Source: Scheffersomyces stipitis CBS 6054
Lineage: Eukaryota; Ascomycota; Pichiomycetes; Serinales; Debaryomycetaceae
Length of the DNA: 64,000 nt
Assembly: GCF_000209165.1 (NCBI RefSeq)
Contig: NC_009046.1
Coordinates: forward strand, 1,302,001-1,366,000
Reading direction: 5' to 3'
Shown: positions 28,160-36,652 of the stretch, piece after piece
Numbering within the stretch: position 1 is the first letter of the stretch
Layout: every line of letters begins with the position of its first letter
Notes under the pieces: generated by a model
The model's database searches: none
Seen by the model: only the letters and a program-made list of their open reading frames with translations
What the model was told of the DNA's origin: nothing
Made by a program: the position numbers and the translations under genes

Positions 28160-28777
28160 ATGTTTGAGATATCAAAACCTGTGCTGGAAAAAGACAAGAA
28201 TGTTATTTCTGAGAACTTGAAAAGACTCGAAGAGCTCAGAAGACGAAAGAAAGAGAGCCAGGTGCAAAACAGCATTGAAGCCAGTATAGAATGGAAAACA
28301 AAGAAATTAGCAGCTAAGAAACAACCTAAAGATCTAGAAGAAGATGATGAAAACGAAGCTTTACACGAAGGACCACAAAAGGACAAACTTGACTATACCC
28401 TACTAGAGTGGGAAGAATGGGACAAGAAAATGCTGAATCTGAAATTCGGCAGAAAGGGTTATCTGAATATGAATGAACTTGCAAAATGGTCGTACGAAAA
28501 GGAAATGGAGGCTCTAGAAGTAGATAAAGTAGAGTACAACAAGCAAAAACAGAAACTAGAATTGCAAAATCTGGCAAATGCTGTTGAAAGAGATATAGCG
28601 ATGCTCAAAGTCAAGCCTTCGCAGGAAGCAGTAGCTCTGTTAGTTCAGAATTTGCAAGAGTCCAACGAAAGAAAGCAAAAGAGAAGAAGAAACAAACAGG
28701 ACGAAGAGGCAGTATCGTCTTATATTAATGAGAAGAACAGAGACTTCAACATGAAGTTGAACAGAGAGTATCTGTAA
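28160..28777 (+). CDS. SYF2: pre-mRNA splicing factor Syf2
   Basis: 205 residues. Component of the Prp19-associated (NTC) complex of the spliceosome. The family signature is at the C-terminus (YINEKNRDFNMKLNREYL), preceded by the FGRKGYLNMNELAKWSYEKEM block that matches the LSYEK region of Syf2. The whole protein is charged and helical. Length is close to S. cerevisiae Syf2 (215). The ATG at 28160 is the first in frame. The leader may carry an intron, which would be fitting but unproven for a splicing-factor gene. Confidence 0.9.
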   Translation: MFEISKPVLEKDKNVISENLKRLEELRRRKKESQVQNSIEASIEWKTKKLAAKKQPKDLEEDDENEALHEGPQKDKLDYTLLEWEEWDKKMLNLKFGRKGYLNMNELAKWSYEKEMEALEVDKVEYNKQKQKLELQNLANAVERDIAMLKVKPSQEAVALLVQNLQESNERKQKRRRNKQDEEAVSSYINEKNRDFNMKLNREYL

Positions 28778-29343
28778 GAATTCATTGTACACTAAGTAGA
28801 TTATATGGGAAGGTTATAGACTGGGACACAAGAATAATGAAAACAGCTAATGAGAAATAAAGCTTGAAAAGTGTAAATTGAGTAATAATAAAGAGTAAGA
28901 TAAATTATTTAGAAAAGCACTTTACTTCTTGCCAGATGCTCTATCTACAATTTCTACCAGTACTCTGTCTATATATATTTGAAATGGGCCTGCATATACC
29001 CAATATATGGGGCTTACCCGGACGCTCAATTTTTCAACATTATCATTCATAGTATTATATGAATCTCCAACTTTTTCACAACAGTACACACCAGTATCTT
29101 CACGGCTGATTGCTCATCGCCCATTGTACAGTAGTGGACGTGACTATTGAACCGTAGTGGCAAATCATCGACCAAACTAACAGCATCTTCAATCGAAATC
29201 TACTAATTGCACTATTCTGATAATTTCCACAATTCGCATTCTGGAAAATTGATCAATAGATAGGCTGATTGATTGATATCATAGTTCATATTGCGATTGC
29301 TGTTTTTGTATAATTTCGTCATTGACTAGTTCATTTTACTACC
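28778..29343. other. SYF2-SPT6 intergenic region
   Basis: AT-rich 3' flank of SYF2 followed by the SPT6 promoter. No gene, RNA or strong motif seen. Confidence 0.6.
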
Positions 29344-32300
29344 ATGGCCAGAGAAGACGAAGAAAGAGAGATCCGTGATGACGTGTCGAACAACTCCTCT
29401 GAAGAAGATGGAGACGATGTTCTAGACTCATCTGAAGAAGACGACGACGACGAAGATGAAGAAGCCATCCAGAAAGTCCGTGAAGGATTCATTGTAGACG
29501 ATGACGACGAGGTGATACAATCTAAAAAGAAGAGAAAGCACAAGCGGAAGAGAGAATCACAACGTGCAGCTGTAGACGATGCCTTGGATGAAGACGACTT
29601 GGAGTTATTGCTTGAAAACTCCGGAGCCAAACCTCTGCTGTCGTCATCTCTGGGAAAGTTCAAGAGACTCAAACGGGCTCAGCTGGAAACTGCTGAAGAG
29701 CAAGAAAATGAGAGTGTCTCGACTCTGAGACCCAGAAGATCAGGTTTGAACGATATGTTCTCCGACGATGAAGAGGCAGAAGCCGACGAGCTTGAAGAAG
29801 AAGGAGAAGTTGCTCATGACCGTAACATTTTGGATGAATTCGAAGACTTCATCGAAGAAGATGAGTTTTCAGACGAAGATGAAGAGTCCAGAAGAGAAAA
29901 GATCAAACAGCGAAAAGCAAAGAAAGCTGGCCCCAGATTGGATATCTCGAAGTTGTCCAGTGTAGACCGAGAAAGCTTGCAACAATTGTTTGAAGTTTTT
30001 GGTAATGGTGCTGAGTACGAGTGGGCTCTTGATGCCCAGGAGATGGAAGATGAAGGTAATGGTGAAGCCATGGAGCCAACGTCGTTGGATGAAGTCTTTG
30101 AACATTCGGAGTTGAAGGAGCGGATGTTGACAGAAGAAGACAACTTGATCCGAATCATAGACATTCCTGAGCGGTACCAGAAGTACCGGGCCAACTTGAA
30201 TTACATCGACTTGGAGGGAGAAGAGTTGCAAAACGAAAAAGAGTGGATCGCTTCCATTCTATCCAAGGAGAAGCAGGGACTTGTTGGAGGCTTTTTGGAG
30301 CAACCATTCCGGGAAGCAGTAGGAAAGGTAGTAGAGTTCGTTTCAAAGGATTCCTATGAGGTTCCTTTCATCTGGACCCATCGTCGTGATTTCCTCTTGT
30401 ATTCACGTGAGATCCAGGATGCCGAAGGTGTAGTCAACAATGAAGTTCACAAGTTGTTGTACGAAGACGACTTGTGGAGAATCGTTCATTTGGATATCGA
30501 ATACCATTCACTCTACGAAAAACGTTTAAACATCGAAAAGTTGATAGATGCTTTGTCTATCGACGACGACTTGGTTAAGGACATCAAGTCATTGGACACT
30601 ATGGTGGCTGTTCAAGATTTGCATGATTACATTCAGTTCACATATTCGGCTGAGATACGAGAACTCAACAATAAAACTGAAGACTTAGAAGATGGCAATA
30701 AGCCTGGCAAGAAACACCTGAAATTTGCTCTTTTTGAAAGAATAAGGTCCAACATCTTATACGATGGTGTCAAGGCCTTTGGTATCTCTGCTAAAGAGTT
30801 TGGTGAAAACGTCCAAGACCAAAGTTCTAAGAAGTTTGAAGTTCCATACAGAATCCATGCTACGGATGATTCGCTCGAGTCTCCTGAGGATATGATCGAG
30901 AAGTTGTGTGAAGACGACGAGGTCATCTTCAAGGACGAGAAGTCTGCTCGTGATGCTGTAAGAAGAACATTTGCCGAGGAGATCTACCAGAACCCAAAGA
31001 TTAGACACGAAGTCCGACAGACCTACAAGGCATTTGCCTCCATCAGTGTTGCAATTACCGAAAAGGGAAGAGCTACTATCGACAGACACAGCCCCTATGC
31101 TGACATCAAGTACGCCATCAACCGTTCTCCTGCTGACTTAGTGAAACAACCAGATGTGTTGTTGAGAATGCTTGAAGCTGAGAGCTCTGGTTTGGCTGTG
31201 ATCAAAGTCGAAACCAAAGATTATGACAACTGGTTCCAGTGTATATGTAACTGTTTGAAGTCTGACGGATCCTCGGAGATCTCAGACAAATGGAACAGAG
31301 AAAGGGAGCATGTTTTGACATTGGCATTCAAGAAATTATGTGCTACAGTAGCTTTAAACACAAAGGAAGACTTGCGCCGTGAATGTGAACGTTTAGTGGC
31401 CAGTGAAGTGCGTAGAAGATTCTTATCTAAGGTGGACCAGTCGCCATATGTACCTTATGGGTTCGACAAGGGCAGTAAGGCTAACGTTTTGGCATTGTCA
31501 TTTGGAAAGGGTGAGTTCGACAGTGCTGTTGTTGGAGCTTTCCTCAAGCACGATGGTTTATTTGGTGAAGTTTTCAAGTCTGAAAATAACCCCACCAAAG
31601 ATCGTGAAAACGAAGAACAGTTTGCTGGTCAATTACAGCAGTACCTTGATAGGCTCTTGGGTGACTACAAGCCAGATGTCATTGCGGTGTCTGGTTATAA
31701 TGCTAACACCAAGAGATTGTTTGACGCCATTGTCAATACTGTAGAAAAGAACAATATCAGAGTGTCGCTATCTGAAGACCACAAGGATTTCAACAACCCT
31801 CCTTTGGTCAATGTCATCTGGGGTCAAGACGAAACCGCCAGATTGTACCAGAACTCAGATAGAGCCACACAGGAGTTCCCAGAAAAGCCAACCTTATACA
31901 AGTACTGTGTAGGTGTAGCTCGTTACATCCAGAATCCACTCTTGGAGTACGTTTCATTGAAAGACGATATCTTGTCCTTGACTTTCCACGAGCACCAGAA
32001 GTTGATTCCAGCCGATGCTGTCAAGGATGCTGTAGAGTCTGTGTTTGTCGATATCATCAATATGGTTGGTGTAGAGATCAACGAAGCTGTTCGTGATCCT
32101 TATGTGGCCCAGTTGTTGCCATATATTTCTGGTTTGGGTCCTCGTAAGTCTTCTGGTCTCATCAGAAATATTAACGCTAAGCTTGGTTCCACTTTGTCCA
32201 ACAGAAGCGACTTGATTGAAAGCGAATTGACGACTGCCAACATTTTCATCAACTGTTCTTCCTTTTTGAACATTCCAGCTTTGGAAACCTCTTCTAGAGA

Positions 32301-33633
32301 TACTTCTGTCGAGTTGTTGGATGCTACGAGAATTCACCCAGAAGATTACGATTTGGCTCGTAAGATGGCTGCCGATGCGTTGGACTTAGATGAAGAAGAC
32401 ATGGCCCATATTGAAGAGCAGGGTGGTATTATCTACCAGTTGATGAAGGAAGGTGTCAGCAGAGTTGACGAGTTGAACTTGGTAGCTTACGGCAAGGAAT
32501 TAGAGTCCAAGTTTGGCAAGAAGAAGTACGCAACCTTGCAAATGATCAAGGAAGAACTAGTAAACAACTTTGAAGAGTTGAGAAGACTGTTCCACTTGCT
32601 AGACAATGCCGAAGTTTTCCAGATGTTGACTGGTGAAACCACTGAAACTTTCTCTAGAAATGTCGTTGTTCCAGTTACAGTTGTCAGGGTTGGCAAAAAC
32701 TTCAGAGACTACGAACAGGCCAAGATCAGATTTGCAAAGGTTGTCACATCTTCATTGATCACAGGAAACATTGAAGAGAACCTGATTCCAAGTGGAATTG
32801 ATCTCAATCAGGGCCAAATTGTCCAGGCTGTTATCTTAGATGTTTTCTACGATTCTTTCACAGCCACCTTGAGTTTGTTAGATGATGATCTCAGAAAAGC
32901 CAATGCTCCAAGATTCGTCAAGGAAGAGGGCAAGTGGGATTTCACTGCTGAAGAAGACGACTGGAAGAAGGAACGTGCGAAGGAAAGAGCCAAGCTTGCC
33001 AAAACTAGAAACGTTCAACATCCATTGTACCACAATTTCAATTTCAAGCAAGCTGAAGAGTTTTTGGCTCCTCAGGCTGTGGGAGACTGTGTGATCCGTC
33101 CTTCTTCCAAAGGTCCTAACTTCTTGACAATCACCTGGAAGGTAGCCAACAACTTGTTCCAACATTTACTTGTCCAGGAAAAGACAAGTGGAAGATTGAA
33201 AGAGTACGTTGTTGAAGGTAAGAAATATGGTGATTTAGATCAGTTGATCTTCCAACACATCCAGTCCATAGCCAAGAAGGTATTGGAAATGACCCGTCAT
33301 CCAAAGTTCAGAGAAGGTACTCTTTCTGAGGTCAACGAATGGTTAGACTCTTACACTAGAGCCAATCCTAAGAGCAGTGCTTATGTATTCTGTTTTGATC
33401 ACAAGTTGCCTGGTAGTTTCTTGTTGTTGTTTAAAGTCAATGCCAACACACCAATTAGCACTTGGCATGTCCGCACAGAAGTTGACGGCTACACCTTGAA
33501 GGGATTCTCGTATCCAAACATGCTTCGTTTGTGTAACGGCTTCAAGCAGACTTTCAAATCATATGTTTCTAACACTAGGTCTGCTCCAAGCAATCGTGCC
33601 CCTACAAGCTCCTATGGTGGTTACGCTTACTAA
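29344..33633 (+). CDS. SPT6: transcription elongation factor and histone chaperone Spt6
   Basis: 1429 residues. Binds histones H3-H4 and elongating RNA polymerase II. Order of parts: a strongly acidic N-terminus (about 1-250), the helix-turn-helix/YqgF-like core, helix-hairpin-helix (YISGLGPRKSSGLIRNI), an S1 domain (about 1108-1180), and tandem SH2 domains from about 1223 with CVIRPSSKG holding the phosphate-binding Arg. S. cerevisiae Spt6 is 1451 residues, so the gene is complete. Codons 98-103 are CTG CTG TCG TCA TCT CTG; read with CTG as Ser this is six serines, which supports the CUG-Ser code. The ATG at 29344 has a good context (ACCATGG). Confidence 0.97.
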   Translation: MAREDEEREIRDDVSNNSSEEDGDDVLDSSEEDDDDEDEEAIQKVREGFIVDDDDEVIQSKKKRKHKRKRESQRAAVDDALDEDDLELLLENSGAKPLLSSSLGKFKRLKRAQLETAEEQENESVSTLRPRRSGLNDMFSDDEEAEADELEEEGEVAHDRNILDEFEDFIEEDEFSDEDEESRREKIKQRKAKKAGPRLDISKLSSVDRESLQQLFEVFGNGAEYEWALDAQEMEDEGNGEAMEPTSLDEVFEHSELKERMLTEEDNLIRIIDIPERYQKYRANLNYIDLEGEELQNEKEWIASILSKEKQGLVGGFLEQPFREAVGKVVEFVSKDSYEVPFIWTHRRDFLLYSREIQDAEGVVNNEVHKLLYEDDLWRIVHLDIEYHSLYEKRLNIEKLIDALSIDDDLVKDIKSLDTMVAVQDLHDYIQFTYSAEIRELNNKTEDLEDGNKPGKKHLKFALFERIRSNILYDGVKAFGISAKEFGENVQDQSSKKFEVPYRIHATDDSLESPEDMIEKLCEDDEVIFKDEKSARDAVRRTFAEEIYQNPKIRHEVRQTYKAFASISVAITEKGRATIDRHSPYADIKYAINRSPADLVKQPDVLLRMLEAESSGLAVIKVETKDYDNWFQCICNCLKSDGSSEISDKWNREREHVLTLAFKKLCATVALNTKEDLRRECERLVASEVRRRFLSKVDQSPYVPYGFDKGSKANVLALSFGKGEFDSAVVGAFLKHDGLFGEVFKSENNPTKDRENEEQFAGQLQQYLDRLLGDYKPDVIAVSGYNANTKRLFDAIVNTVEKNNIRVSLSEDHKDFNNPPLVNVIWGQDETARLYQNSDRATQEFPEKPTLYKYCVGVARYIQNPLLEYVSLKDDILSLTFHEHQKLIPADAVKDAVESVFVDIINMVGVEINEAVRDPYVAQLLPYISGLGPRKSSGLIRNINAKLGSTLSNRSDLIESELTTANIFINCSSFLNIPALETSSRDTSVELLDATRIHPEDYDLARKMAADALDLDEEDMAHIEEQGGIIYQLMKEGVSRVDELNLVAYGKELESKFGKKKYATLQMIKEELVNNFEELRRLFHLLDNAEVFQMLTGETTETFSRNVVVPVTVVRVGKNFRDYEQAKIRFAKVVTSSLITGNIEENLIPSGIDLNQGQIVQAVILDVFYDSFTATLSLLDDDLRKANAPRFVKEEGKWDFTAEEDDWKKERAKERAKLAKTRNVQHPLYHNFNFKQAEEFLAPQAVGDCVIRPSSKGPNFLTITWKVANNLFQHLLVQEKTSGRLKEYVVEGKKYGDLDQLIFQHIQSIAKKVLEMTRHPKFREGTLSEVNEWLDSYTRANPKSSAYVFCFDHKLPGSFLLLFKVNANTPISTWHVRTEVDGYTLKGFSYPNMLRLCNGFKQTFKSYVSNTRSAPSNRAPTSSYGGYAY

Positions 33634-33770
33634 TGCCCACGTCCTTACAATTCTTGTTCCATGTATTCTAGTTAACATTTGCTCACTGTACAATTTCTAA
33701 ACATTAAATAAATAATTTATATATAAAAGTACAAGATTTTACTTAGTTTTAAGAATTTAAATAAATCTAT

Positions 33771-35132
33771 TTACATAGCTTCTTTCAAGTGTCTGAAGCC
33801 CATTCTCAACTTGGATCTGAAACTATCGCCGTCTACATAGGTTCCCATGAGCCATCTATCTCCTCCGTTGGAGTCACTGAATCCAAGACGGGAGTGGAGA
33901 ACTCTTCTGTTGTCGAATATAACACAAGAGCCTTCTGGCATCTTGATTTCGTAGTGGTTCACGGGGTCGTTGATGAAGTCTTCGAAGAGCTGGAATCCTC
34001 TGATAAAGTCCTGGAACAAAAGACCGTCTGTGGTATCTTTAGCCAAAAACAATCCTTCCCTCTCGGAGTCATTTCTGGTTATTCCAAACTCAAATGGCCC
34101 TTGAAATGGTGGAGCGTAGTTGACTTCTTTGATACGAGCCGTATCGCCTTTCACTTCTTCCACTACCAAAGGCCTCTTGAAGAAATAGTGCTCGTTGTTG
34201 TTATCATAATGATAGGTAATGGGGACAAGCGTCAAAGCAACATATGCTGTTGGATCTACATTTTTGACATGTTCAGCCGCAAGGAAGGAATCGCAGAAGA
34301 CATTCTCTCCGCCTGTTGTAGAGTTCTTGATGAAATGAAGCAATTGCAATCCTGGCGGCGATTCGTAGTACAAGAGGTCCATGTGCAACGGCAAGAATGT
34401 GTTTGTGTTTGCAATGTTCTTTGCCTCCTCCTTTTCGTTTTTAACGTCAAATAAAGTACCATAGAATGTCTTCTTGATATAACCAAATTTGTTAGCAAGC
34501 TTTGACACCGGCCATTCTGCGGCATTCTTTTCATTCATTCCCAGTTTCTGAAGCTCGGCTGAAGGTTCCGGAATGTCGTTTACAAATGCCAAACCAAACT
34601 TGTTGAGGCTTCTGACTGTTTCAAAGAAAGTAGAATCCAGTTCCAAGTACTTCTTGTAATCAGCTTGTATGCTGGGAAGGTTTCCAACGAGTTCCTTGTT
34701 GTCCCATATTGTTCTTTCACCTTCAAAGAATTTACCAGCTTGCCTTGACTCAGCATCAATGTACTCTCTCAAGAACGTCTCCTGGTACTGGGAAAGATGG
34801 AGTTTTCCGTTTTGGAGCCATTCTATTTCTAAAACAGACTCGCTTGAATCTGGTGATTTTCTAATCCGGGGAGGTGAGTTAATGGACAAATTCTTTGCGA
34901 TTTCTGCTGTGGTGAAAAGCTTCTGGCTCGAGTAAGTGTCTACAGACTTAGGATCCCTGCATGAATCACGGAGAAAGATGTTACTGAACAGAATTGACCT
35001 ATCTCCATCAAATACCAAAGTTGTATAGTTATCATCGTATCTATGAATAGCAAGCGACAGCTGAAATCTCACGGATCTCGCTAAAACGCGGGGTAGCTTC
35101 GTTTTATTAACTCTATACAAATTTGGTATCAT
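33771..35132 (-). CDS. gamma-butyrobetaine/trimethyllysine dioxygenase family protein
   Basis: 453 residues. Fe(II)/2-oxoglutarate dioxygenase of the BBOX1/TMLH family, whose known members act in carnitine biosynthesis. The iron ligands are visible as His250-x-Asp252 in FLPLHMDLLYYE and His413 in FDNRRVLHSR, with Arg426 placed to bind 2-oxoglutarate. The N-terminus (LYRVNKTKLPRVLARSVRF) looks like a mitochondrial presequence. The N-terminal domain normally holds a Cys3-His zinc site, but here the matching stretch (RDSCRDPKSVDTYSSQ, from 55) keeps only one Cys. The S. cerevisiae relative is the uncharacterised mitochondrial Aim17. It could be the true gamma-butyrobetaine hydroxylase or an Aim17-like enzyme with another substrate. 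Convergent with SPT6. Confidence 0.85.
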   Translation of the reverse strand: MIPNLYRVNKTKLPRVLARSVRFQLSLAIHRYDDNYTTLVFDGDRSILFSNIFLRDSCRDPKSVDTYSSQKLFTTAEIAKNLSINSPPRIRKSPDSSESVLEIEWLQNGKLHLSQYQETFLREYIDAESRQAGKFFEGERTIWDNKELVGNLPSIQADYKKYLELDSTFFETVRSLNKFGLAFVNDIPEPSAELQKLGMNEKNAAEWPVSKLANKFGYIKKTFYGTLFDVKNEKEEAKNIANTNTFLPLHMDLLYYESPPGLQLLHFIKNSTTGGENVFCDSFLAAEHVKNVDPTAYVALTLVPITYHYDNNNEHYFFKRPLVVEEVKGDTARIKEVNYAPPFQGPFEFGITRNDSEREGLFLAKDTTDGLLFQDFIRGFQLFEDFINDPVNHYEIKMPEGSCVIFDNRRVLHSRLGFSDSNGGDRWLMGTYVDGDSFRSKLRMGFRHLKEAM

Positions 35133-35921
35133 CTCTATTGTGTTTCATGCAATTCCTATTAAAAAGGGAAAAGAAAGTTATATAAATGTTCGTTATGTTT
35201 TCTGAAATAATCGTACTATTCTCGAAAACTTAAAAATTCTGATGTGGGGCAATTCCGAGGATGCAGCACATTTCCGGAACATCTTCATATTCGTGAAGAA
35301 ATGCAGCATCTTAATAGACGAGTCACATCGAAAGGGAATTAAATTAGAGGATTTCGTGGAATTCGTGGAATTGTACGATTGACTATCAATATTCTGAATT
35401 GTTAGCCTTCGTGTTTTTTTTGCAAGATTTAAAGAGAAGGTGGTAGTTTATCCTCGGTTGAATCCTTTATACCTTACATGTCGGTACGTATTTGAACACT
35501 TTAATGTGATGAAGAATAGATATAAATTATCTGCTTTTTCTGCTTACTCCATCCATGAGTATTTCAAATTCATCTGATCATACTAGAAATCTGTATTTAA
35601 AGATCAATTTTTACGAAATCTCTTGGTTACAATCGAACCTACACAACGCAGCATATAAATTTTGTTCTACAGTTATTTTTTTTAACAAAAAAGAAATTAT
35701 CATTATTAAGTCAGAATCTATTACTGTTAATCAATCTCTAACCCATACCGAATAGAGGACGAAATTCGAATATAGAAAGGCATCGTGATGACTGTCTACG
35801 GAGCCTGTAATATTTTGGCAAAGTCGAATTTTGTTAAATCACGTGCGTACTGACACGTGTCCTTATACACGTGATTTTTTGACATTATCATTTGAAATCA
35901 GGACCTAGTCCTTCAGAAATC
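35133..35921. other. dioxygenase promoter and tRNA-Pro upstream region
   Basis: AT-rich, with no supported gene. Small direct repeats (ATTCGTGGA twice near 35355) and the open frame at 35555 look like chance. The notable content is the triple CACGTG array at 35840-35873. Confidence 0.6.
35837..35876. promoter_or_regulatory. three CACGTG boxes at exact 14-bp spacing
   Basis: CACGTG at 35840-35845, 35854-35859 and 35868-35873. The outer two extend into a perfect inverted repeat (AAATCACGTG and CACGTGATTT). The array ends 48 bp before tRNA-Pro. CACGTG is the site of Cbf1-type bHLH factors. Spacing and symmetry suggest cooperative binding. Confidence 0.6.
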
Positions 35922-36030
35922 GGGCGTGTGGTCTAGTGGTATGATTCTCGCTTTGGGCGACGATTTAGCAAAACTAAATTGATTACTACAAGCATGCGAG
36001 AGGCCCTGGGTTCAATTCCCAGCTCGCCCC
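35922..36030 (+). tRNA. tRNA-Pro (UGG) with 37-nt intron
   Basis: Exon 1 35922-35957 ends in the anticodon loop TTTGGG; exon 2 resumes at 35995 with TGCGAGAGG. The mature tRNA has the D-arm GGTCTAGTGGTAT, anticodon TGG (35954-35956), the T-loop GGTTCAATTCC and a C discriminator at 36030. The intron (35958-35994) sits one base after the anticodon, the canonical position. The exons are essentially identical to S. cerevisiae tRNA-Pro(UGG). A T8 tract follows. Confidence 0.97.
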
Positions 36031-36038
36031 TTTTTTTT
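36031..36038 (+). terminator. RNA polymerase III terminator of tRNA-Pro
   Basis: Eight T residues immediately after the discriminator base of tRNA-Pro. Confidence 0.85.
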
Positions 36039-36569
36039 GTTTTCTAGTACTTATGATGTTAGTATTACGTTCTATCTGGTCAGGCTAACATGCTAGATTT
36101 GAAGAAATTGTCTTTATAACTTCGACACTCAATGAGCACCAACTCCTATAAAGTTTGGACTTTTTCAATTTAGGACAGGAAGCAAACTCACATTTTGGAT
36201 TATTTTGGAAATCAAAAAAAAATGTAAAGAAGACGACAACATAACAATACACGGTTAGATTGCCGGTTCAAGTCTCACGTCATACTTGTTAATACAACAT
36301 AATTCATCACATACGTATTTGAAGAGTTTTCTGATATGATTGCATGCTAATGGCACACGAGGTTTCGCATTTGCAAAGTTCATTCGTAGTTATTGAGAGC
36401 TGTTTTCACAACATAGTTCAATTTAGACAGTTCAAAAATTGAAGTGAAACAGCGAAGACTTCTCAATAACAAGTGAGCTAAGATCCTACCTAATCTTCAT
36501 ATTGGATATATAAAAAGCAAAAAGAAAGGAAAATAGGTAAATTAGGAAGGAATTGCTGGTGTGTTATAA
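36039..36569. other. region between the two tRNA genes
   Basis: AT-rich, with no protein gene. GGTTCAAGTCT at about 36261 resembles a tRNA B box, but the flanks do not fold into a T-arm. No LTR-like ends were recognised near either tRNA. Confidence 0.55.
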
Positions 36570-36652
36570 TGATACCCGCGAGATTCGAACTCGCGCCTCC
36601 GAAGAGACCAGGACCTTACCCTGGCGCCTTAGACCAACTCGGCCAGAGTACC
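36570..36652 (-). tRNA. tRNA-Leu (AAG)
   Basis: Minus strand from 36652 (acceptor GGTACTC) to 36571, with A discriminator at 36570. The anticodon loop GTAAGGT holds AAG between CCAGG and CCTGG stems. There is a long variable arm, typical of class II tRNA, and the T-arm GCGAGTTCGAATCTCGC. No intron. AAG (read as IAG) decodes CUU, CUC and CUA; this isoacceptor is expected in CTG-clade yeasts, where CUG is read by a tRNA-Ser. Confidence 0.95.

Noticed and set aside
36058..36070. TACTAAC on the minus strand near tRNA-Pro as evidence of an intron
   Set aside because: Downstream on that strand lies only the antisense of the tRNA; no exon follows.
36240..36290. tRNA-like B-box sequence GGTTCAAGTCT
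   Set aside because: The bases on either side do not pair as a T-arm, and no A box or acceptor stem lies at the right distance.
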